Counted from the stretch's first letter, positions 1 through 8,828 are shown. The stretch is DNA of 64,000 bases from Pseudomonas sp. TH15 (GCF_016651105.1 NZ_JAEKEL010000001.1:1323501-1387500); one strand, 5' to 3'. Numbers and translations are program-made. The notes: generated from the letters alone by a model not told the origin.

Positions 1-1
1 G

Positions 2-376
2 GATGAGGTTTACCGCTTCCTCGAAACGACGGTGCGCCCGGCGATTGAAGAAGTGACGGCGGTGTTTGTCGAGAAGGGTTTGAACGTGGTCACTCAGCCG
101 GATCCGGCGAATGACAGTGTCAGCCTGGAAATCGGTCATGGCGAGCAGCACCCATTCATCTACCAGGTGCAGATGCGCGGTTACTTCACGCCGTCCTTTG
201 CCCGTGGCGGGATGGGGTCCAAGCAACTCAACAACCGTCGCTACTACCGGGCCGAAGTGCATCTGGCCGAAGGCAGTCAGGACTACGATCTGGTGGGTTA
301 CACCAAGGATCAGATCATCAACGACATCCTCGATCAGTACGAACGGCACATGCAGTTCCTGCACCTGGTTCGTTGA
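2..376 (+). CDS. betT: BetT-type choline transporter, C-terminal end (partial)
   Basis: The reading frame is open from the window edge, so only the last ~124 residues of the protein are present. They contain no membrane segment and match the soluble cytoplasmic tail of large BCCT-family choline/betaine:cation symporters of Pseudomonas, ending in a conserved block around YTKDQIINDIL and finishing HLVR. In this family the tail senses osmolarity and tunes uptake activity (family knowledge). The transporter would import choline for glycine betaine synthesis. The start and all twelve expected membrane segments lie outside the window, so the assignment rests on the tail alone. Confidence 0.8.
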   Translation, partial: DEVYRFLETTVRPAIEEVTAVFVEKGLNVVTQPDPANDSVSLEIGHGEQHPFIYQVQMRGYFTPSFARGGMGSKQLNNRRYYRAEVHLAEGSQDYDLVGYTKDQIINDILDQYERHMQFLHLVR

Positions 377-393
377 TCAGGCGTCGGTGGCGC

Positions 394-651
394 CTAGGCT
401 TTGTTCAACACCATGAACAGAACCAACGCCGCCACCGGCACGCCAAACACCACGCTGCCGACCACCAGTTCTGAACTGACGGGTTGGCTGGCAGTGACCA
501 CGCCCACCGCGCCGTTGATTATCGTCAATGCCAGCCACAGGACGACGAAACTGTAGGTCAGCGTCTGACGGTTGAAACCGACTCGCTCGCCGATGTAGAG
601 CATCAGTGCCAGCAGGACCAGGCCGAAGAAAATGATGATGGTGGTGTGCAT
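394..651 (-). CDS. Small three-helix membrane protein of unknown function
   Basis: This 85-residue protein is almost entirely hydrophobic. It has three likely membrane segments (about residues 3-20, 32-52 and 60-82) with short polar loops containing GERVGFNRQ. I do not recognise a family beyond a small conserved Pseudomonas membrane protein. It converges on the choline transporter gene with 17 bases between the stops. The upstream Shine-Dalgarno is weak. A REP pair lies upstream. Confidence 0.6.
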   Translation of the reverse strand: MHTTIIIFFGLVLLALMLYIGERVGFNRQTLTYSFVVLWLALTIINGAVGVVTASQPVSSELVVGSVVFGVPVAALVLFMVLNKA

Positions 652-690
652 GGTGTGTTCTGCCTGGTGAAGGATTGCCTGAAGGATCGC

Positions 691-786
691 TTTCGCGAGC
701 AGGCTCGCTCCTACAGTGGATCTCGGCTGGACATAAATTTTATGTACACAGGAAATCCCTGTGGGAGCGAGCCTGCTCGCGATAGG
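691..786. repeat. REP pair (BIME), 'AGCCTGCTCGCG' flavour
   Basis: Two inverted REP units face each other at about 691-715 and 761-785. Each can form a GC-rich hairpin (GCGAGCAGGCTCGC and its complement). They belong to the intergenic REP family that recurs through this window. Confidence 0.9.
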
Positions 787-790
787 GCCA

Positions 791-1055
791 ACTCGGTGTC
801 ATTTAGAGCATAGCCAATCCCGCCCCCGCCCCCGCCACTGCACGTCATGTTTCTCGATTGGACACATTTTGCCACTCTCAAAGAGAGTGTGGCTGGCAGG
901 ATGTTTCGCTTGCTGGCCCCCGCCTGCCGTTGATCTAACCCATAACCGAGTGCTGGTTCAGTGAGCTAGTATTTATCTTAGTGTGTATTGTGTGTATCAA
1001 AGGCGCTTGCGACTTCTAGAGTAAATGGCTCTAGCGGTCGAAAAAGGCGAAGGAA
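791..1055. other. Intergenic region upstream of hicA
   Basis: No gene is seen here. The last ~90 bases before hicA are AT-richer (for example AGTATTTATCTTAGTGTG) and probably hold the hicAB promoter, with a GAAGGAA Shine-Dalgarno just before the ATG at 1056. I cannot fix -35/-10 boxes with confidence. Confidence 0.4.
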
Positions 1056-1238
1056 ATGCGAAGTCGGGAAATGATCAGGATGATTGAGGAGGATGGTTGG
1101 TATCTGGTGGCGGTGAAAGGCAGTCACCACCAATACAAACATTCGAGCAAGCCAGGGAGGGTGACGATCAAGCACCCTGACTCGGATCTACCCAAGGGGA
1201 CGATCAACAGCATATTGAAACAGGCGGGCTTGAAATGA
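1056..1238 (+). CDS. hicA: HicA-type mRNA interferase toxin
   Basis: This 60-residue protein has the HicA double-stranded-RNA-binding fold signature. An N-terminal helix (SREMIRMIEEDGW) is followed by the KGSHHQYKH segment carrying the catalytic histidine, then VTIKHPDSDLPKGTINSILKQAG. HicA toxins cleave mRNA and are neutralised by HicB. The gene is followed by hicB, whose likely start is 60 bases past the hicA stop. An alternative ATG overlaps the hicA stop as ATGA. GAAGGAA precedes the start. Length and motif order are typical. Confidence 0.93.
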   Translation: MRSREMIRMIEEDGWYLVAVKGSHHQYKHSSKPGRVTIKHPDSDLPKGTINSILKQAGLK

Positions 1239-1297
1239 GACCCGTCATCGGATTCGAGAGTCCCGATGGGGACCTATCACAGGAAGGATTCATCCAA

Positions 1298-1699
1298 ATG
1301 AAATTCCCGGTCGTTCTGCATAAGGATGCCGACTCAGAATACGGAGTGATCATCCCGGACGTGCCGGGGTGCTTCTCTGCGGGCGGCACTGTGGCGCAGG
1401 CATTCGAAAACGTGAAGGAAGCTTTGTCCTTGCACTACGAAGGATTGGTGGCTGATGGCGAGCCTTTGCCGCAGGTCCGCGAGATTGATGCTCACCTTGA
1501 TAATCCCGATTACGCGGGTGGTGTATGGGGTGTGGTCGAATTTGATATCACACCGTACTTTGGCAAGTCGGTGCGCTTTAATGCCACGCTGCCTGAGCAG
1601 TTACTTGAGCGAATTGATCAGACCGTCAGGCGGGATCAGCGCTATCGATCCCGCTCCGGTTTTCTCGCGGCGGCCGCCTTGCGCGAATTGTCGGTATAG
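1298..1699 (+). CDS. hicB: HicB-type antitoxin
   Basis: This 133-residue protein starts MKFPVVLHKDADSEYGV. It has the HicB partial RNase-H-like fold with VPGCFSAGGTVAQAFENVKEAL (about residues 22-45). A C-terminal ribbon-helix-helix-like segment (VRFNATLPEQLLERIDQ, about 92-110) would bind the operator. The ATG at 1298 is preceded by AGGAAGG with good spacing and matches the usual HicB N-terminus. A longer in-frame ATG at 1235 overlaps the hicA stop but would add 21 atypical residues. It neutralises HicA and probably represses the operon. The stop lies five bases from the convergent LacI gene. Confidence 0.92.
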   Translation: MKFPVVLHKDADSEYGVIIPDVPGCFSAGGTVAQAFENVKEALSLHYEGLVADGEPLPQVREIDAHLDNPDYAGGVWGVVEFDITPYFGKSVRFNATLPEQLLERIDQTVRRDQRYRSRSGFLAAAALRELSV

Positions 1700-1704
1700 C
1701 GACG

Positions 1705-2766
1705 TCAGGTGCTCTCGCGCTCGATGACTTGGCACTGCAGCTGATTAAGTCGTTGCACCTCCTCGGTCGGCAGCACGCCAAGGCTTTCCAGCACCCGTGT
1801 CGCGGCCAGCACGCCGATCTCCAGTGCCGGTGGCTTGATCGTGCTCAGGCTCGGCAACAGCATCTCGGCGAACGGGTAATCGCCGAAGCCGAGGACGGCG
1901 CAGTCTTCGGGGATTTTGATGCCTGCGCGTTGTCCAGCGAGCAGGCCGCCGGCGGCGAGGTTGTCGTTGGCGAAGATGATTGCGTCTGGGCGTGGTGAGG
2001 CGTTCATCAACGCCTCCATGGCTTGTTTACCTGCTTCGAAAGGGGCGCGGTCAGCATCCGGGGCGAACACCCAGGATTGCATTCCAAATGCTCGGACAGT
2101 CGCGGCATAACCGTCGCGACGCTCCAGTGCACTGAAATCTCCGGGTGCGCTGTTCTGCACGAAAGCGATACGCCGATAGCCCTTGTCGTGCAGATATCGA
2201 GCGGCGCTGACACCCACTTCAAAATGCGAAAAACCAATCTGCATCGGCTCGCGATCCGGCTGGTAATCCCAGGTTTCAATGACCGGAACGTCCGCCTCGG
2301 CGATCATCTTTTCCGTGCCTGCACTGTGAAAGTGGCTGGTCAATACCAGCGCGGCCGGAGACCAACCGAGAAACGCGCGCACTGCGTTTTCTTCCTGTTC
2401 GGTGCTGAAGTAACTCGACGCCAGCAATAGCTGATAGCCATGGCGGCTGAGGGTGTCGCTGAAGCCTTGAATCGTGTTGGCGAAGATTGGCCCGGAGATG
2501 TTCGGGATGACCATGCCGACGATTTTTCCCCGTGCCGAAGCCAAACCGCCAGCCACCAGATTCGGCACGTAACCCAACTCGGCGACCACCGCGGCAATCC
2601 GCTCGCGACGCTCAGGCGAAACCTGCTCGGGCTGATTGAAATAGCGCGACACGGTAATCGCCGAAACCCCGGCCTGGCGCGCGACGGCATTCAGGGTCAC
2701 GCGTCCGGCACCACGGCGTTTGCGGGGTTTTTCTTCGCTCAAGGCTTGATCCTTTTTAAAAACCAA
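1705..2766 (-). CDS. LacI-family transcriptional repressor
   Basis: This is a 353-residue regulator. Its N-terminal helix-turn-helix (about residues 22-45, VTLNAVARQAGVSAITVSRYFNQ) is followed by the hinge LGYVPNLVAGGLASARG and a periplasmic-binding-protein-like sensor domain that includes IFANDNLAAGGL. The gene is divergent from the TonB receptor. The 182-base gap contains a perfect 14-bp palindrome (2830-2843) of LacI/GntR operator type. The likely role is to repress the downstream receptor, monooxygenase and reductase until a small-molecule inducer is present. The inducer is unknown. LacI members usually sense sugars, which is unusual beside what looks like a sulfur-scavenging cluster. Confidence 0.88.
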   Translation of the reverse strand: MVFKKDQALSEEKPRKRRGAGRVTLNAVARQAGVSAITVSRYFNQPEQVSPERRERIAAVVAELGYVPNLVAGGLASARGKIVGMVIPNISGPIFANTIQGFSDTLSRHGYQLLLASSYFSTEQEENAVRAFLGWSPAALVLTSHFHSAGTEKMIAEADVPVIETWDYQPDREPMQIGFSHFEVGVSAARYLHDKGYRRIAFVQNSAPGDFSALERRDGYAATVRAFGMQSWVFAPDADRAPFEAGKQAMEALMNASPRPDAIIFANDNLAAGGLLAGQRAGIKIPEDCAVLGFGDYPFAEMLLPSLSTIKPPALEIGVLAATRVLESLGVLPTEEVQRLNQLQCQVIEREST

Positions 2767-2829
2767 ATCGTATATAAAAGTAATTTTTCAGTATTGGACG
2801 GTCTATGTGCGGCTTGCCGATACTGGCGA

Positions 2830-2843
2830 TGTTAGCGCTAACA
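2830..2843. promoter_or_regulatory. LacI-family operator palindrome
   Basis: The sequence TGTTAGCGCTAACA is a perfect inverted repeat with a central CG step, as in LacI/GntR-family operators. It sits between the divergent LacI-type repressor gene and the TonB receptor gene, about 64 bases from the repressor start. Confidence 0.75.
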
Positions 2844-2948
2844 AAGCGCGTTGTCTGCTACTCGCTCGAGCGAATGCCCAAGACACCGATTCAGGCGCTG
2901 TCGTCGTAGAACGGCAGCGGTTCAGGGCCAAATTCGAGCAGGCATCAC

Positions 2949-5174
2949 ATGCACAATATTCCTGGGGCGACACACAAACTGGCGCAATCGATTCGCGCTG
3001 CGGGCTGGCTATTCACCGGATTGGCGGCGCTGCCGCTGGCCGACGTTTCTGCCGCTGATAGCGCTGATCAGGAGCCGACACTCAAGTCCGTGACGGTCAC
3101 CGCTACTCGCCGCGAAGAGTCGCTGCAAAAAGTGCCGGTGGCGGTCTCGGTGATCGACGGCGAGCAGCTTGAGCGCGATAACCGCAATGGCGTGGCGAGC
3201 ATCGTCCAGCAGGTGCCATCGTTGAATTTCCGCACAGGTGCATCGAACAAGGACACTTCGTTGTTCGTGCGTGGCGTCGGCACCATTTCGACCTCGCCCG
3301 GCGTCGAGCCGACGGTGGCCACAGTGATCGACGGTGTGGTTTACGCCCGTCCCGGTCAGGCCACGCTGGACCTGCTGGATCTGGAACGCGTCGAAGTTCT
3401 GCGTGGCCCGCAGGGTACGCTGTTCGGCAAGAACGCATCGGCCGGTGTGCTCAATATCACCAGCAAGGCACCGACCGCCGAGACCCACGGCTACATCGAT
3501 CAGTCGTACTACAGCGGCAACGAAAGCCGTACCCGTTTCGGCATTGGCGGCAGCCTGATTCCGGACACGCTGAAGGGCTCGATCAGCACCCTGTTCGGCA
3601 CCTACGACGGTAATGTCGACAACAAACACAACGGTCAGGAGGTCAACGGTTACAACCATCGCGGTGTGCGCGGCAAGCTCGAATTCACCCCGAACGACGA
3701 CGTGACGTTCACCCTGATCGCTGACTACATGCAGTCCCACGATGACGGCCCCAACGGCGTTGTCAGCAAGTCACTGACGCCAGCGTTTGCCAACGCGCTG
3801 AGCCCGGTAGGCGCGACCAGCCACAACCGCGACATCAACACCGACACCCGCTCTCACGTCGAGGACATCAACAAAGGTTTGTCCGGCCAGCTCGACTGGC
3901 AATTGGGCGATTACACGCTGACGTCGATCACCGCGTGGCGTGGCTGGGACAACACCCAATATCAGGACGGCGACCGTCTCGGCACGGTGACGGCGGCGTT
4001 CCCCGGCACGGCGGACAAGGGCGATCTGGCGTTCGATCAGTATTCGCAAGAGTTGCGCCTGGCCTCGCCGAAAGGCGAGTTCCTCGAATACGTCGGTGGC
4101 CTCTTCTATATGCACGGCAAGGACGAAGAGACCTATCAGCGCACACTGACCACCACCACGCGCACCGACCGCGGCGTTGCCGACTACAGCACCACCAGCG
4201 ACAGTTATGCGGTGTTCGGTGAGAGCACGCTGAACTTCACTTCGGACTTTCGCGGCATCGCCGGGTTGCGCTACACCCATGACGATCTGGAATACGATCA
4301 CCGCCGAGTCTCCACTTCAGCGACCACGGTCAGCGGCATTCAGCCAGCGACCAGCAGTTCCGGTTCGGTGGACGAAGACGGCTGGTCCGGCCGTCTCGGG
4401 TTGCAGTACGACCTGAGTGACGCGGTCACCACCTACCTGACCTATTCGCGCGGCTACAAAGGCCCCGCCTACAACGTGTTCTTCAACATGCAGCCGCGCG
4501 ATACCGAAGCGCTGAAACCAGAAACCTCGAACACTTGGGAGGCAGGCATCAAAGCGACGACCTGGAACAGTCGCCTGACCACCAACCTCGCGGTTTTCCA
4601 CAGCGACTACGACAACTATCAGGCTAATTTCTTCGACACCGTCGCCGGCCAGGTGGTGACGCGTCTGATCAACGCCGGCAGCGTCAGCACCGAAGGCGTC
4701 GAGCTCGATTACGCCTTGCAGGCCACCCAGCAACTGAAGTTCTCCGGCGCACTGGCCTACACCCGCGCCCGCATCGACGAATTCGCCTGCCCGGCGGGGG
4801 CGGCGGCGTCGTGCAACGTCAACGGCAAGCCACTGCCCTTCAGCCCGGACTGGAAAAGCTACGTGCGTGCCGACTACACCATCCCGTTGGACAACGGTCT
4901 GGATATCGAACTTGGCACCGACTACAGCTGGCAGAGCGAAGTGCAGTACGACATCAGTCAGAACGTCGACACCAAGCAAGGCGCCTACGGCATCTGGAAT
5001 GCCAGCGTGGCTTTGGCCGATTACAGCAACGGTTGGCGCGTGGCGCTGCTCGCCAAGAACCTCACCGACAAGTCTTACTCACCGGTACTCGCCAGCGGTG
5101 GCAATTACATCTATCGCGCAGTGCCACGGGATGACGAGCGCTACTTCGGCGTGCAACTGCGCAAGGATTTCTGA
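2949..5174 (+). CDS. TonB-dependent outer-membrane receptor
   Basis: This is a 741-residue outer-membrane receptor. A signal peptide ends near ADVSAADS. A TonB box-like segment (SVTVTATRREESLQKVP, about residues 46-62) is followed by the plug domain with LRGPQGTLFGKNASAGVLNI, then a 22-strand barrel ending in the aromatic-terminated YFGVQLRKDF. It imports a scarce ligand across the outer membrane using TonB energy. Because an NtaA/SnaA-type monooxygenase starts two bases after its stop, the ligand may be an organosulfur or related compound rather than a siderophore (inference). It is probably controlled by the divergent LacI-type repressor. Confidence 0.9.
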   Translation: MHNIPGATHKLAQSIRAAGWLFTGLAALPLADVSAADSADQEPTLKSVTVTATRREESLQKVPVAVSVIDGEQLERDNRNGVASIVQQVPSLNFRTGASNKDTSLFVRGVGTISTSPGVEPTVATVIDGVVYARPGQATLDLLDLERVEVLRGPQGTLFGKNASAGVLNITSKAPTAETHGYIDQSYYSGNESRTRFGIGGSLIPDTLKGSISTLFGTYDGNVDNKHNGQEVNGYNHRGVRGKLEFTPNDDVTFTLIADYMQSHDDGPNGVVSKSLTPAFANALSPVGATSHNRDINTDTRSHVEDINKGLSGQLDWQLGDYTLTSITAWRGWDNTQYQDGDRLGTVTAAFPGTADKGDLAFDQYSQELRLASPKGEFLEYVGGLFYMHGKDEETYQRTLTTTTRTDRGVADYSTTSDSYAVFGESTLNFTSDFRGIAGLRYTHDDLEYDHRRVSTSATTVSGIQPATSSSGSVDEDGWSGRLGLQYDLSDAVTTYLTYSRGYKGPAYNVFFNMQPRDTEALKPETSNTWEAGIKATTWNSRLTTNLAVFHSDYDNYQANFFDTVAGQVVTRLINAGSVSTEGVELDYALQATQQLKFSGALAYTRARIDEFACPAGAAASCNVNGKPLPFSPDWKSYVRADYTIPLDNGLDIELGTDYSWQSEVQYDISQNVDTKQGAYGIWNASVALADYSNGWRVALLAKNLTDKSYSPVLASGGNYIYRAVPRDDERYFGVQLRKDF

Positions 5175-5176
5175 AG

Positions 5177-6496
5177 ATGAGCAGACAGTTGAAACTCGGC
5201 GCGTTTCTTATGGCCACCGGGCACCATGTGGCGGCGTGGCGTCATCCTGACGTGCCTGCCAATGCCGGTCTGGATTTCGCCCATTACAAGCGGCTGGCGC
5301 AGATTGCCGAGGCGGCGAAATTCGATACGTTGTTCGTCGCTGACAGCGTCGCCGCGCCGACCCAGGACATCGCCAGCCGCATGGCGCGCTCCGATCACTT
5401 CGAACCGCTGACGTTGCTTTCGGCGCTCAGTGCCGTGACCGAACACATCGGCCTGATTGCCACGGCGACCACCAGTTACAACGAGCCGTACCACGTAGCG
5501 CGTAAATTCGCTTCGCTCGATCACCTGTCGGGTGGGCGTGCGGGATGGAATCTGGTGACCTCGGACAACGCTGCCGAGGCGCTGAATTTCGGTCGTGATG
5601 AACATATCGGCCACGCTGAGCGCTACAGCCGCGCCCGCGAGTTTCATCAGGTGGTGACCGGGCTTTGGGACAGTTGGGAGGACGATGCGTTTGTTCGCGA
5701 CAAGGCCAGTGGCGCGTATTACGACCCTTCGAAACTGCATGTGCTGGATCACGTCGGCGAGCACTTTCGGGTCAAAGGCCCGCTGAACGTTGCGCGCTCA
5801 CCGCAAGGGCAACCGGTGATCGTCCAGGCCGGCTCTTCCGAGACCGGGCGTGAGCTGGCAGCGCAGACGGCTGAAGTGGTGTTCACCGCGCAGACCTCAT
5901 TGGCCAACGCTCAGGCGTTCTACGCCGACCTCAAAGGACGCCTGCCCAAGTACGGCCGCAGCGCCGAGTCGCTGAAAATCATGCCCGGGGTATTTGTCGT
6001 GGTCGGGCAGACGGAAGCCGAAGCGCAGGAAAAATGTGAAACGTTTCAGCAATTGGTCGAACCGGAGGTTGGCGTCGCCTTGCTTGGGCGTATGCTGGGC
6101 AACTTCGACTTGTCGAAGTACCCGTTGGACGGGCCGTTGCCGGAGTTGCCGCTGACCGAAAGCGGCCAGCAGAGTCGGCAGAAATTGCTCACCGAACTGG
6201 CTGGCCGCGAGAACCTGACGCTGGCCGAACTGGGCCGCAGGATTGCCGGCGGGCGAGGGCATTACAGCCTGGTCGGTACGCCCGAGCAGATCGCTGATCG
6301 CTTGCAGGAATGGTTCGAACAGGGCGCAGCAGATGGTTTCAATGTGCTGGTGCCGCACCTGCCGGGCGGGCTCGAGGATTTCGCCAATGGCGTAGTCCCG
6401 GAACTGCAGCGGCGCGGGTTGTTCAGAACCGAGTATGAGGGCCGGACGTTGCGCCAGAACCTTGGCCTCGCCCGACCCGGCAACAGATTTGTATAG
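5177..6496 (+). CDS. NtaA/SnaA/DszA-family FMN-dependent monooxygenase (LLM class)
   Basis: This 439-residue enzyme has the luciferase-like (beta/alpha)8 fold of the NtaA/SnaA/DszA/SoxA subfamily. It begins LKLGAFLMATGHHVAAWRHP and contains FDTLFVADS, HLSGGRAGWNLVTS (about residues 117-130) and GRDEHIGHAERY. Such enzymes use reduced FMN from a partner reductase and O2 to oxidise substrates such as nitrilotriacetate or sulfur heterocycles and sulfones. No flavin reductase gene is adjacent. It is translationally close to the TonB receptor (two-base gap, AAGGA inside the receptor end). With tauABCD nearby it probably belongs to sulfur scavenging. The actual substrate is unknown. Confidence 0.85.
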   Translation: MSRQLKLGAFLMATGHHVAAWRHPDVPANAGLDFAHYKRLAQIAEAAKFDTLFVADSVAAPTQDIASRMARSDHFEPLTLLSALSAVTEHIGLIATATTSYNEPYHVARKFASLDHLSGGRAGWNLVTSDNAAEALNFGRDEHIGHAERYSRAREFHQVVTGLWDSWEDDAFVRDKASGAYYDPSKLHVLDHVGEHFRVKGPLNVARSPQGQPVIVQAGSSETGRELAAQTAEVVFTAQTSLANAQAFYADLKGRLPKYGRSAESLKIMPGVFVVVGQTEAEAQEKCETFQQLVEPEVGVALLGRMLGNFDLSKYPLDGPLPELPLTESGQQSRQKLLTELAGRENLTLAELGRRIAGGRGHYSLVGTPEQIADRLQEWFEQGAADGFNVLVPHLPGGLEDFANGVVPELQRRGLFRTEYEGRTLRQNLGLARPGNRFV

Positions 6497-6500
6497 CACC

Positions 6501-6567
6501 CTTCGCGAGCAGGCTCGCTCCCACAGGGAAATGCATTCCAAAGGTGGGAGCGAGCCTGCTCGCGAAG
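6501..6567. repeat. REP pair, 'AGCCTGCTCGCG' flavour
   Basis: Two inverted REP units (about 6501-6525 and 6544-6567) lie between the monooxygenase and the aldo/keto reductase gene. Confidence 0.9.
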
Positions 6568-6606
6568 CAGTCGACACCCATTTCAAGACAGACAAGAGAG
6601 GATTCG

Positions 6607-7644
6607 ATGACTTACACCGCTGCCGAAAACCGCTATGACTCCATCCCATACCGCCGCGTAGGCCGCAGCGGGCTGGTTTTGCCGGCCCTCTCCCTGGGGC
6701 TGTGGCACAACTTCGGCGACAGCACGCCGATCGACACCCAGCGTTCGCTGCTGCGCACCGCGTTCGACCTGGGCATCAACCACTTCGACCTGGCCAACAA
6801 CTACGGCCCACCGTACGGCAGCGCCGAAATCAACTTCGGTCGCCTGCTGCGCGAAGACTTCAAGCAATACCGCGACGAGCTGATCATCTCTAGCAAGGCC
6901 GGTTGGGACATGTGGCCAGGCCCTTACGGCCAGGGCGGCGGTTCGCGCAAATACGTGTTGGCCAGCCTCGACCAGAGTCTGCAACGCCTGGGCCTCGATT
7001 ACGTGGACATCTTCTATTCCCACCGCTTCGACCCGGACACCCCGCTGGAAGAAACCGCCAGCGCCCTGGCCACTGCCGTGCAGCAGGGCAAGGCGTTGTA
7101 CATCGGCATCTCGTCTTACTCCGGGGTGAAAACCCGCGAAATGGCCGCGCTGTTGCAAGAGTGGAAAGTGCCGTTGTTGATTCACCAACCGGCCTACAAC
7201 CTGCTCAATCGTTGGGTGGAAAAAGACCTGCTGGACGTTACCGACGAACTCGGCGCTGGGGTGATTGCCTTCACGCCATTGGCCCAAGGTCTGTTGACCG
7301 ACAAATACCTCAACGGCATTCCGAAGGATGCGCGGGTCAACCGTCCGGGCGGTGGTTCGTTGCAGGAATCGCACTTGTCCGAAGCCAACATCGCCCACGT
7401 GCGCGGGCTCAATGAGATCGCCAAACGTCGCGGCCAGAGTCTGGCGCAACTGGCGTTGGCCTGGACGCTGCGCGACCCGCGCGTGACCTCGGCACTGATC
7501 GGCGCGAGCCGGCCGGAGCAGATTATCGAGAACGTCGGTGCGTTGAAGAATTTGAGCTTTAGCGCGGAAGAGTTGGCGGAGATTGATCGGTTTGCCCAGG
7601 AGGGCGGGATCAATCTTTGGGAGAAGCCTTCGACGGCTGAGTGA
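6607..7644 (+). CDS. Aldo/keto reductase, YghZ/L-glyceraldehyde-3-phosphate reductase type
   Basis: This 345-residue protein is an NADPH-dependent (beta/alpha)8 reductase. It shows YRRVGRSGLVLPALSLGLW at the N-terminus, the active-site stretch GINHFDLANNYGPPYGSAEINFG, SSKAGWDMWPGPYG, and the C-terminal cofactor segment TSALIGASRPEQIIENV. It resembles E. coli YghZ, which reduces L-glyceraldehyde 3-phosphate and methylglyoxal. The start ATG at 6607 has GAGAGGA upstream; a longer reading would run back into the REP. It may be the last gene of the LacI-controlled set, although the REP pair separates it from the monooxygenase. Confidence 0.88.
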   Translation: MTYTAAENRYDSIPYRRVGRSGLVLPALSLGLWHNFGDSTPIDTQRSLLRTAFDLGINHFDLANNYGPPYGSAEINFGRLLREDFKQYRDELIISSKAGWDMWPGPYGQGGGSRKYVLASLDQSLQRLGLDYVDIFYSHRFDPDTPLEETASALATAVQQGKALYIGISSYSGVKTREMAALLQEWKVPLLIHQPAYNLLNRWVEKDLLDVTDELGAGVIAFTPLAQGLLTDKYLNGIPKDARVNRPGGGSLQESHLSEANIAHVRGLNEIAKRRGQSLAQLALAWTLRDPRVTSALIGASRPEQIIENVGALKNLSFSAEELAEIDRFAQEGGINLWEKPSTAE

Positions 7645-7676
7645 TGACGATCGGGTTGGGTCAACAAGATCCAACC

Positions 7677-7841
7677 CCCTCACCCCAGCCCTCTCCCCCA
7701 AGGGGGGCGAGGGGAAAGGGAGCCGATCTTCATGCCTTTCAAAGCTTGAGTTCCACCCGATATTTCAGGTCGATGTAGCTTGTACAAACACCTCGGTCAG
7801 TCCCCTCTTCCTCCGGGAGAGGGTTAGGGTGAGGGGCTTTT
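7677..7841. repeat. Dispersed 165-bp repeat with inverted termini, copy 1
   Basis: The ends are CCCTCACCCCAGCCCTCTCC and, inverted, GGGAGAGGGTTAGGGTGAGG. A second, about 80% similar copy lies at 40472-40624, with matching inner text (GGGAGCCGATCTTCATGC and CGGTCAGTCCCCTC). It contains no gene and sits between the convergent aldo/keto reductase and tauD genes. Confidence 0.85.
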
Positions 7842-7856
7842 GGCTGTAAAAACGGC

Positions 7857-8699
7857 TCATCGAAAAAACGGCACATCCCCCAACACCGTAGCCCGCTGCA
7901 TCACCCGCCGCGCCGGCCGGTAATCATCCACGGCGTAATGCTGTGTCACGCGGTTATCCCAGAACGCCACGTCATCCTTCTGCCAGCGCCAGCGAATGGT
8001 AAATTCCGGCCGTGTGGCATGGGCGAAGAGAAACTTCAGAATCACTTCGCTCTCTGTTTCCGACAGCTCATTAATCTTCGACGTAAACCCTTCATTGACG
8101 AACAACGCCCGACGCCCGCTCATCGGATGCGTGCGAATCACCGGGTGCGACAGTGGCGGATTCTTGCGCCGTGCTTCTTCCCACTGAGTCAGCGCTTCTG
8201 GCGTGTTGCCGTAGCGCTCCAGCGGGAATGAGCGAGTGAAATCGTGAGTAGCGGTCAGCCCTTCAAGCAAGGTTTTCATCGGCGCCGACAACGCTTCATA
8301 GGCCGCAATGCCGCTGGCCCACAACGTGTCGCCACCGAACTCCGGCAGCAACTTGGCGCTGAGTACCGCTCCCATGGCCGGGGTCGGCAGGAAGGTCACG
8401 TCGGTGTGCCAGATCGCGTTGTCGCGCACGTCGGTGACGGCGGTGTCGAGGATCAGCACTTCTGGCTGTTCCGGTACGTTCGGGTAGATCGGGTGAATGT
8501 GCAGATCGCCGAAATGGGCGGCGAATCGCGCTTGCTGCTGCGGCGTGATCGGCTGGTCGCGGAAGAACAGGACCTGGTGCTTGAGCAGCGCCTGCTCGAT
8601 GGCGTCGCGCTGTTCCAGGTTCAGCGGCTGGCTGATGTCGATGCCGCTGATCTGCGCGCCGAGGGCCGAGCTTAAAGGGACGATGTTGAGGGTGCTCAT
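7857..8699 (-). CDS. tauD: Taurine dioxygenase (TauD family)
   Basis: This 280-residue Fe(II)/2-oxoglutarate dioxygenase hydroxylates taurine, releasing sulfite and aminoacetaldehyde. The iron ligands are the HxD of IWHTDVTF (about residues 98-101) and the distal His of [10 protein letters not shown]. The arginine of RRVMQRATV would bind 2-oxoglutarate. The ATG at 8699 ([10 protein letters not shown]) fits the family start better than an upstream TTG at 8714. It follows tauABC in the same orientation but is separated from tauC by ~130 bases holding a REP pair. Expression is expected under sulfate limitation (CysB/Cbl-type control, family knowledge). Confidence 0.93.
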   Translation of the reverse strand: MSTLNIVPLSSALGAQISGIDISQPLNLEQRDAIEQALLKHQVLFFRDQPITPQQQARFAAHFGDLHIHPIYPNVPEQPEVLILDTAVTDVRDNAIWHTDVTFLPTPAMGAVLSAKLLPEFGGDTLWASGIAAYEALSAPMKTLLEGLTATHDFTRSFPLERYGNTPEALTQWEEARRKNPPLSHPVIRTHPMSGRRALFVNEGFTSKINELSETESEVILKFLFAHATRPEFTIRWRWQKDDVAFWDNRVTQHYAVDDYRPARRVMQRATVLGDVPFFR

Positions 8700-8733
8700 G
8701 GTGGTTCTCTTCAATCCGGGTGCTGAGCTTCTG

Positions 8734-8820
8734 GTGGGAGCGGGCTTGCTCGCGAATGCAGTATGTCAGGCAACATTGCTGCGACTGATACACCGCTTTC
8801 GCGAGCAAGCCCGCTCCCAC
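8734..8820. repeat. REP pair, 'GGGCTTGCTCGCG' flavour
   Basis: Inverted REP units at about 8734-8756 and 8798-8820 lie between tauC and tauD. They may stabilise the upstream tauABC message or reduce transcription into tauD. Confidence 0.9.
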
Positions 8821-8828
8821 ATGAGTAA

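Noticed and set aside
691..786. CRISPR-like appearance of repeated GC-rich units
   Set aside because: Units are inverted pairs with variable spacing scattered between genes, with no array of equal spacers and no cas genes. They are REP/BIME elements.
1235..1297. Upstream ATG for HicB overlapping the hicA stop
   Set aside because: It would add 21 residues not seen in HicB proteins. The ATG at 1298 has AGGAAGG and the standard N-terminus, although coupling from 1235 cannot be excluded.
7677..7841. Treating the CCCTCACCC...GGGTGAGGG element as a simple terminator
   Set aside because: It is 165 bases long, occurs twice with conserved interior, and the arms are far apart. A terminator function is possible but does not explain the conserved interior.
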